Positions 28,757-33,248 of a stretch of DNA of 33,248 nucleotides are shown here, in pieces. The stretch covers positions 1 to 33,248 of the IMG/VR virus record IMGVR_UViG_3300046468_001117. One strand, written 5' to 3'. This DNA comes from a virus. Within the stretch, counting starts at the first letter, position 1, and every line of letters starts with the position of its first letter. The translations under genes were made by a program, and so were the position numbers. The notes beneath the pieces are model-generated. The model did not search any database. It saw only the letters and a list, made by a program, of their open reading frames with translations, and was not told where the DNA came from.

Positions 28757-29093
28757 ATTTACAGTTACAATAGATTACCCCGATGGAAAAACACATGACC
28801 AATACCTGGTGTGGTTTGAAGAAAAAATTGGTTTACCTAAGTTCACTAAACTGTTAGATCGGCTAGCTGATGAAGAAGAGCTTGAAACTAGTGATAATAG
28901 AAAAACTACCAGAATAGATGACGGTTGTAGGGTTGTCCAGACCAATTACTACCGATATGAGAATCACGCATCTGCTATGCATTATGATCTAACAATGTTA
29001 TTGCAATCATTTGATGAATATTTAGTAATAAGTGACATCGAGACTATAACAGAGGCAGAATACAACTCAACTGAATCACAAATGAATTATTAG
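28746..29093 (+). CDS. phage protein, function unknown
   Basis: A 115-aa acidic protein from the ATG at 28746, chosen for its aaagga site (the frame is open from 28722). Opens with a small beta pattern (YKFTVTIDYPDGKTHDQYLVWF), continues acidic and helical, and overlaps the kinase by 11 bp. No family recognised. Confidence 0.68.
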   Translation: MAYKFTVTIDYPDGKTHDQYLVWFEEKIGLPKFTKLLDRLADEEELETSDNRKTTRIDDGCRVVQTNYYRYENHASAMHYDLTMLLQSFDEYLVISDIETITEAEYNSTESQMNY

Positions 29094-29102
29094 GAAGTGT
29101 AT

Positions 29103-29819
29103 ATGGAAAATACAACAAAATTACTTATAAATCATACATTTTGTCACGTAATGTTGATTCCAGCATTTTTATATGGTGAATTGTGGATGTTTTCTATATC
29201 TTTATTTTGGTGGTATATTATCGCAATTGTAGCAATTAGTGGTGGTTATCACCGATACTATTCGCACAATAGTTTTAAAACAGGCAAATGGTATCCGTGG
29301 GCAGTAAATATATTAGGTATGTTTGCTGGTGCTGGTCCTGCAATGACTTGGGCTGCTACACACAGACAACATCATGCTCATAGTGATACAGAACTAGACC
29401 CACACAGTCACAGTGTCAAAGGTATGTGGGCAGTATATGTAAACACATGGGGATATGGTTTTAAAATTAAACGCAAATTCATTAAACGTTTATTACAAGA
29501 CAAAATCCTAAGATGGTTCCACAAATATTACTTTTATTTAAATATTGCCATTATTATATTGTTTACAGCAATTGATCCATTGTTTATGATATTTGGATAT
29601 GCAATACCGGTTGTACTAGCATTTCATGGATATGGAATACTTAATATACTAGGACACAGAGGTGCTCAACCTAATAATAGTTGGATAGCAAATATCTTAA
29701 CAGCAGGTGAAGGTTGGCACAAAAATCATCACAGACGGGCAGGCAGTTGGGCTATTGGACAAGAATGGTGGCAGTTTGATCCAACTAAATGGTTTATTAA
29801 ATTAATCAAAACTAATTAA
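29103..29819 (+). CDS. fatty-acid desaturase (acyl-CoA desaturase type)
   Basis: A 238-aa integral membrane di-iron enzyme. The three histidine boxes are in place: HRYYSH near 50-55, HRQHHAH near 87-93 and EGWHKNHH near 203-210. Long hydrophobic segments lie between them. It would introduce a double bond into fatty acyl chains, using host electron donors. ATG 29103 with aggaag 7 bp upstream is chosen over the GTG at 29097. Phage desaturases are known in some marine T4-like phages; here it is in an operon of metabolic enzymes. Confidence 0.9.
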   Translation: MENTTKLLINHTFCHVMLIPAFLYGELWMFSISLFWWYIIAIVAISGGYHRYYSHNSFKTGKWYPWAVNILGMFAGAGPAMTWAATHRQHHAHSDTELDPHSHSVKGMWAVYVNTWGYGFKIKRKFIKRLLQDKILRWFHKYYFYLNIAIIILFTAIDPLFMIFGYAIPVVLAFHGYGILNILGHRGAQPNNSWIANILTAGEGWHKNHHRRAGSWAIGQEWWQFDPTKWFIKLIKTN

Positions 29820-29827
29820 GAGGCAAC

Positions 29828-30487
29828 ATGAAATTTACGTTTGGTGCAGTTGACATAGGTGTAACTAAAGAAGAGAAACAAGCAATGCTTGATGAAGTGC
29901 TTGCACTTTCTGATGATATGCACCACTACAATGAATTCAGAGGTTGCAGAATGATTGCAATATGGAACGGTGGTGGTAGACTAGGTGGTAGGGACCCCAA
30001 TCATAATACTACAAACGGTGAATTTAATTATACGTCAGCCGGCAATCAATGTCCTGTTATGCAACATGTATTAGAAGAAAAAATATTTCCATGGATGGAG
30101 CCTCCGGGTAGAGTTACAATTCTACGAACTGCTCCTAATACAGGATTACATACACATTTAGACAGTACAAAAGAAGAAATTGGTACATTGCAGGACAAAT
30201 ATAGACTAGTGCTAAATGGTGCTATTAATAAACTATATTTTTTAGATAAAAAACTAAACAAAGTTTACATGCCAGGAAACTATGATAGTTACGTATTAGA
30301 TGGAAGTCATGCTCACAGTATTGATCCTGATCCACAAGAAAAGATTACACTCTGCGTAGGTGCTCCATGGAAAGGCCAGTTGACTGACGCATATAGCAAA
30401 CTTAAAGCCAACGCAGATTATATTGTAGTAGTTTCTAGACCTGATACATTAAACGAATGGCTTGATCCTGCGTTTGTTAAAAAATGA
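29828..30487 (+). CDS. 2OG-Fe(II) oxygenase-like protein (1)
   Basis: A 219-aa protein with a double-stranded beta-helix pattern. The HTHLDS segment near residues 108-113 gives the metal HxD, the distal His is in GSHAHSID near 161-163, and EKITLCVGAP supplies the final strand. Distal Arg is not obvious. It likely hydroxylates a peptide, lipid or small molecule. Good ribosome site (agagg), 8 bp after the desaturase; overlaps the next gene by 4 bp. Confidence 0.72.
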   Translation: MKFTFGAVDIGVTKEEKQAMLDEVLALSDDMHHYNEFRGCRMIAIWNGGGRLGGRDPNHNTTNGEFNYTSAGNQCPVMQHVLEEKIFPWMEPPGRVTILRTAPNTGLHTHLDSTKEEIGTLQDKYRLVLNGAINKLYFLDKKLNKVYMPGNYDSYVLDGSHAHSIDPDPQEKITLCVGAPWKGQLTDAYSKLKANADYIVVVSRPDTLNEWLDPAFVKK

Positions 30488-31074
30488 AAATACTTACATT
30501 AGAAAATTATGAGTTGGAATTCTTACATTACTGTAAGAAATTTTATGCAAATAATGATAGAAATAAAGATTGGTTCAATCCAAATCTAGCATGGAGCATA
30601 CCAAACCGATATAAAAAATATCCACTATGGACTTTCCTAGTAGAAGATAATGATGAAATGATTGCTATGAGTTGTGTACAAACTCATATGTTTCCAGAAG
30701 GTTGTGCAAGATTACTAACTAGAACATATTACAATCCACAATACAGACGTAAAAATATGAATTATGAAAGAGATACTGAAACACCAGCAACACTAATGTT
30801 AGATCCACAATTAGAATGGGCAAAACAAAATAATATTACCAGATTATTTTTCAGTGTGGAGTTTCAACGTAGACGAGGAACGTTGGCATTGTTAGCCGAA
30901 AAACTAAACAATAAATATAAGAAACAAAATGAATGGAAAGTCTTAGAAGGACTGTATCAAACTTATCCACAGGACGATGATCCTGCAAGTTGGCAAGTTA
31001 TTTGTTCTAATAATTATAGCCTGCCTTTAAAAAGTATAAGTATTCAAAAATGGAAGGAAAATTATGACCGATAA
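30484..31074 (+). CDS. GNAT-like acetyltransferase candidate
   Basis: A 196-aa protein with strand/helix order suggestive of a GNAT fold: YPLWTFLVEDNDEMIAMSCVQTH, then ARLLTRTYYNPQYRRKN and a final RLFFSVEFQRRRGTLALL. The Q/R-x-x-G-x-G/A loop is not clear, so the assignment is tentative. It is wedged in a row of oxygenase-like genes and overlaps both neighbours. Confidence 0.55.
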   Translation: MKILTLENYELEFLHYCKKFYANNDRNKDWFNPNLAWSIPNRYKKYPLWTFLVEDNDEMIAMSCVQTHMFPEGCARLLTRTYYNPQYRRKNMNYERDTETPATLMLDPQLEWAKQNNITRLFFSVEFQRRRGTLALLAEKLNNKYKKQNEWKVLEGLYQTYPQDDDPASWQVICSNNYSLPLKSISIQKWKENYDR

Positions 31075-31723
31075 TTGCCTTATACACGATACAAGAAGAA
31101 GCAGAGTAAGTGGTAAAAATGGACCACGTAGGCATCAGATGCAAACTCACGGACAAGTAACAGATAACGTTCCCGAATCAGTGTTAGATGAGATATTGGA
31201 AATTGCCAATAACTACACAGGTAATGATTTGGGCGGTGACAATTATCAGATATCACAACATTGTGATGTTAAAAGTGCATTTACTGCTAGTGAAACATAC
31301 AGTCAAATACTATTGCAGCAACTAGATAACAATGCGGACAGTGAAATTGATGAAAAAAATTATAACAGTTGGAGAGATGATTTAAAAACAACTGCTATAC
31401 AACAATACCTTAAAGATAAATTTAACGCACCCTATAGAGCACGTATAAGTGTTATGCATGGAGGCAATGAACTAAACTATCATATAGATACTGATACAAG
31501 TGTGTTGTGTAGAGTACAAATACCTGTTAATACAGCCGGAAGTTTGTTCCAATGGAAAACAAAAACCGAAGAAATTAGTTTGGATATGCAAAGAGGTAAA
31601 AGCTATTTTGTTAATACAGGTTGGTTACATAGAGTAACAAACAGTAGCGATAACACTAGAATCGTTTTAATATTTGGAGTGGATTATGATAATTTACCAA
31701 ACAAAGAAAGGTTGCTGATTTGA
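31064..31723 (+). CDS. 2OG-Fe(II) oxygenase-like protein (2)
   Basis: A 219-aa protein. HxD appears in LNYHIDTD (His140, Asp142), distal His189 in GWLHRVTN, and Arg199 in TRIVLIFG fits the 2OG carboxylate anchor. So the full catalytic set is present. The N-terminal part (residues 1-75) is basic then acidic and not recognised. Start overlaps the GNAT-like gene by 11 bp. Confidence 0.8.
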   Translation: MTDNCLIHDTRRSRVSGKNGPRRHQMQTHGQVTDNVPESVLDEILEIANNYTGNDLGGDNYQISQHCDVKSAFTASETYSQILLQQLDNNADSEIDEKNYNSWRDDLKTTAIQQYLKDKFNAPYRARISVMHGGNELNYHIDTDTSVLCRVQIPVNTAGSLFQWKTKTEEISLDMQRGKSYFVNTGWLHRVTNSSDNTRIVLIFGVDYDNLPNKERLLI

Positions 31724-32451
31724 CTCATGTGGTAAAAAATGATTGGAAGTTTAACAAAGATAGATTAAAGTCTGAACTGTATCGTATATTAGAGTATAAC
31801 AATGTTAACGAACAAAGAGATGGTGGATTACATGGTATTGCATTATCTAGTCAAGACGGTTCTTTGCAAAGCGGATTCAATTTTAATGTAGAAATACAAT
31901 ATCCGCGATATGATGAACAAGATATGACAGATCCTGATCCGAAAGTATATTTTAATTTAGACTATGCTAGGCAACATAAAATTTATCACATGTTAGACTA
32001 TAGTATAGAAACAAGTGCATGTACTGGATATTTTAAAGAAATCTTAGATTTTCTACATGAAAAAAATATGAATCCTAGAAGAGCAAGACTATCATATATT
32101 CATCCAAGTGGAGAAATTAAAAAGCACACTGATGGTAACTTTTATAGATTCCATATTCCTATTATAACAGATGCAGGCACTGATTTTATTCATGGGAACG
32201 AAAGTTACATACTTGAAGAGGGAAATAGTTATCTTGCATATGTACATCCATACCACAATGTTTTAAATAGAAGTAATACTGATAGATGGCATTTTGTAGC
32301 AGACGTTTGGGACTTAGATGGTAACTTTAGTATTGGCAAATATACACAAGAAGAATATGAACAAGAACTTGAAAACGCAACACTTTGGAGAGATTATGTT
32401 AACAGTGACCGTGAAACTCCAAATAAAATACTAGTAGGAGAAAAGAACTAA
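31720..32451 (+). CDS. 2OG-Fe(II) oxygenase-like protein (3)
   Basis: A 243-aa protein. HxD lies in KKHTDG (His136, Asp138), distal His in HPYHNVLNRS (His176 or His179), Arg just after. The start is TTG at 31720 overlapping the previous TGA (TTGA), with aaagaaagg upstream; a GTG at 31729 is the alternative. Its stop overlaps the next ATG (TAATG). Confidence 0.78.
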   Translation: MTHVVKNDWKFNKDRLKSELYRILEYNNVNEQRDGGLHGIALSSQDGSLQSGFNFNVEIQYPRYDEQDMTDPDPKVYFNLDYARQHKIYHMLDYSIETSACTGYFKEILDFLHEKNMNPRRARLSYIHPSGEIKKHTDGNFYRFHIPIITDAGTDFIHGNESYILEEGNSYLAYVHPYHNVLNRSNTDRWHFVADVWDLDGNFSIGKYTQEEYEQELENATLWRDYVNSDRETPNKILVGEKN

Positions 32452-33029
32452 TGCAAATGAATTTTGTCGAACTTAACGATCTTCCTGTATATGATTTGCA
32501 TACAGAGTTTTTAAAACTACTCAACGAAAAAAAGATTTGGTGGTATAAAAATGACAAAGATCAAATTTGTTTAAATGCAACCAAAGACGATCCGTCAAAT
32601 TGCCTAACAGGAAGAGGAAGTTTATTTTTAGATTGGGACAACTCTTACACAACTGAACACGGAAAAATTATAGTACCTCGTAGAGAAGTTCCTTTGAAAG
32701 ATGATAGTTTTGAAGTACTTTGTACAGGATTTAAAGATTCATTGTTCGAAGATGTATACAATAGTATAACTAAAAAATACAAAGTTGGTAGAATACGAAT
32801 AATGAATTCTAGACCAAAGACTTGTTTAACATGGCATAACGATAACACTCCAAGATTACATTATCCAATAAAAACACAAGACGGGTGTTATATGGTAATC
32901 GAAAACGAAAGTAAACATCTAAAGCAAAATCAATGGTATTGGACAAATACAGTTGTTCCTCATACTGCATTTAACGGTAGTACGGATGAAAGATTACATT
33001 TAGTAGTTACAATATTAGGTGATAGATGA
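32451..33029 (+). CDS. 2OG-Fe(II) oxygenase-like protein (4)
   Basis: A 192-aa protein. HxD in LTWHNDN (His129, Asp131), distal His171 in VVPHTAFNGS and an Arg in DERLHLVV. The four oxygenase-like genes share the strand order but little sequence, so ancient duplication or repeated capture are both possible. Stop overlaps the next ATG (ATGA). Confidence 0.78.
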   Translation: MQMNFVELNDLPVYDLHTEFLKLLNEKKIWWYKNDKDQICLNATKDDPSNCLTGRGSLFLDWDNSYTTEHGKIIVPRREVPLKDDSFEVLCTGFKDSLFEDVYNSITKKYKVGRIRIMNSRPKTCLTWHNDNTPRLHYPIKTQDGCYMVIENESKHLKQNQWYWTNTVVPHTAFNGSTDERLHLVVTILGDR

Positions 33030-33248
33030 AATACGCAATAACAGGACATACATCGGGTATAGGAAAAGCTATATCTGAATCAGTTGTAAACTTTATTGGA
33101 TTTAGTAAAAGTACTAGCTACGACATTAATAACCGTATTGACAGAAAACGTATTATTAAACAATGCAATGACGTTGATGTTTTTATAAACAATGCACATG
33201 ATGGGTTTGGACAAACTTATATGTTATTAGATTTGTTCCATGCATTTA
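33026..33248 (+). CDS. short-chain dehydrogenase/reductase (SDR), partial at 3' end
   Basis: The first 74 codons are visible; the gene runs off the window. Rossmann TGHTSGIGKAI at residues ~6-16 and the NNAH motif near residue 55 mark a classical SDR. Overlaps the fourth oxygenase-like gene by 4 bp, so it belongs to the same operon. Substrate unknown. Confidence 0.82.
   Translation, partial: MKYAITGHTSGIGKAISESVVNFIGFSKSTSYDINNRIDRKRIIKQCNDVDVFINNAHDGFGQTYMLLDLFHAF

Noticed and set aside
1-33248. tRNA genes or a CRISPR array
   Set aside because: Reading the intergenic gaps showed no cloverleaf with T-arm consensus apart from the tmRNA acceptor half, and no regularly spaced repeats.

Overview
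The window is a stretch of an AT-rich, T4-like (myovirus-type) bacteriophage genome, most likely a marine phage of an alphaproteobacterium (SAR11-like hosts would fit, but this is inference). Phage origin is shown by a gp41/DnaB-type helicase, a PAAR tail-spike tip, two tail-fibre-like proteins with related N-termini, small virion-type proteins, a MGME1-like nuclease, and a recurring GATAAATAC box upstream of structural genes that matches the T4 late promoter (TATAAATA). The alphaproteobacterial link comes from a two-piece (circularly permuted) tmRNA, a DUF1127 protein and an alphaproteobacterial-type ATP synthase c subunit.

Layout. 1-5085: leaderless helicase gene, small ORFs, a fused nucleotidyltransferase/ligase-fold protein, a DUF6356-like membrane protein and a 287-aa phage protein. 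5086-11330: virion-type block (tail fibre with Mtd-like N-terminus and SPRY-like C-terminus, XhlA-like membrane protein, basic protein, acidic structural proteins), with late boxes, two intrinsic terminators and a candidate structured RNA at 7179-7249. 11400-18082: leaderless MGME1-like nuclease, a long tail-fibre/baseplate protein, Sm-like protein, PAAR protein, large virion protein, zeta-toxin-like kinase. 18083-20414: early-type region: glycosyltransferase, then three tiny genes each under a near-copy of the same sigma70-like promoter, then a SWIM zinc-finger miniprotein. 20429-21614 (minus strand): tight six-gene operon of tiny proteins including an F0 ATP synthase c-subunit homologue, a DUF1127 protein and a one-helix membrane protein. 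21905-24143: sugar epimerase, CDF zinc-type transporter, two small genes. 24291-27515: outer-membrane beta-barrel, corrinoid protein, alpha/beta hydrolase, PiT/PHO4-type phosphate transporter with a structured leader. 27553-27855: tmRNA. 27888-33248: small phage protein, APS-kinase-like protein, fatty-acid desaturase, four 2OG-Fe(II)-oxygenase-like genes with a GNAT-like gene, and the start of an SDR gene cut by the window end.

How it works together (inference): sigma70-like promoters (TTGACA, 17 bp, TATAAT/TATAAA) would be read early by host polymerase, and several produce leaderless mRNAs. GATAAATAC boxes would be read late by a gp55-like sigma factor. The accessory genes point to remodelling of the host envelope and its energetics: c-ring, zinc and phosphate transport, porin, desaturase, glycan enzymes and ribosome rescue. 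The minus-strand operon carrying the c subunit is the most unusual unit here.
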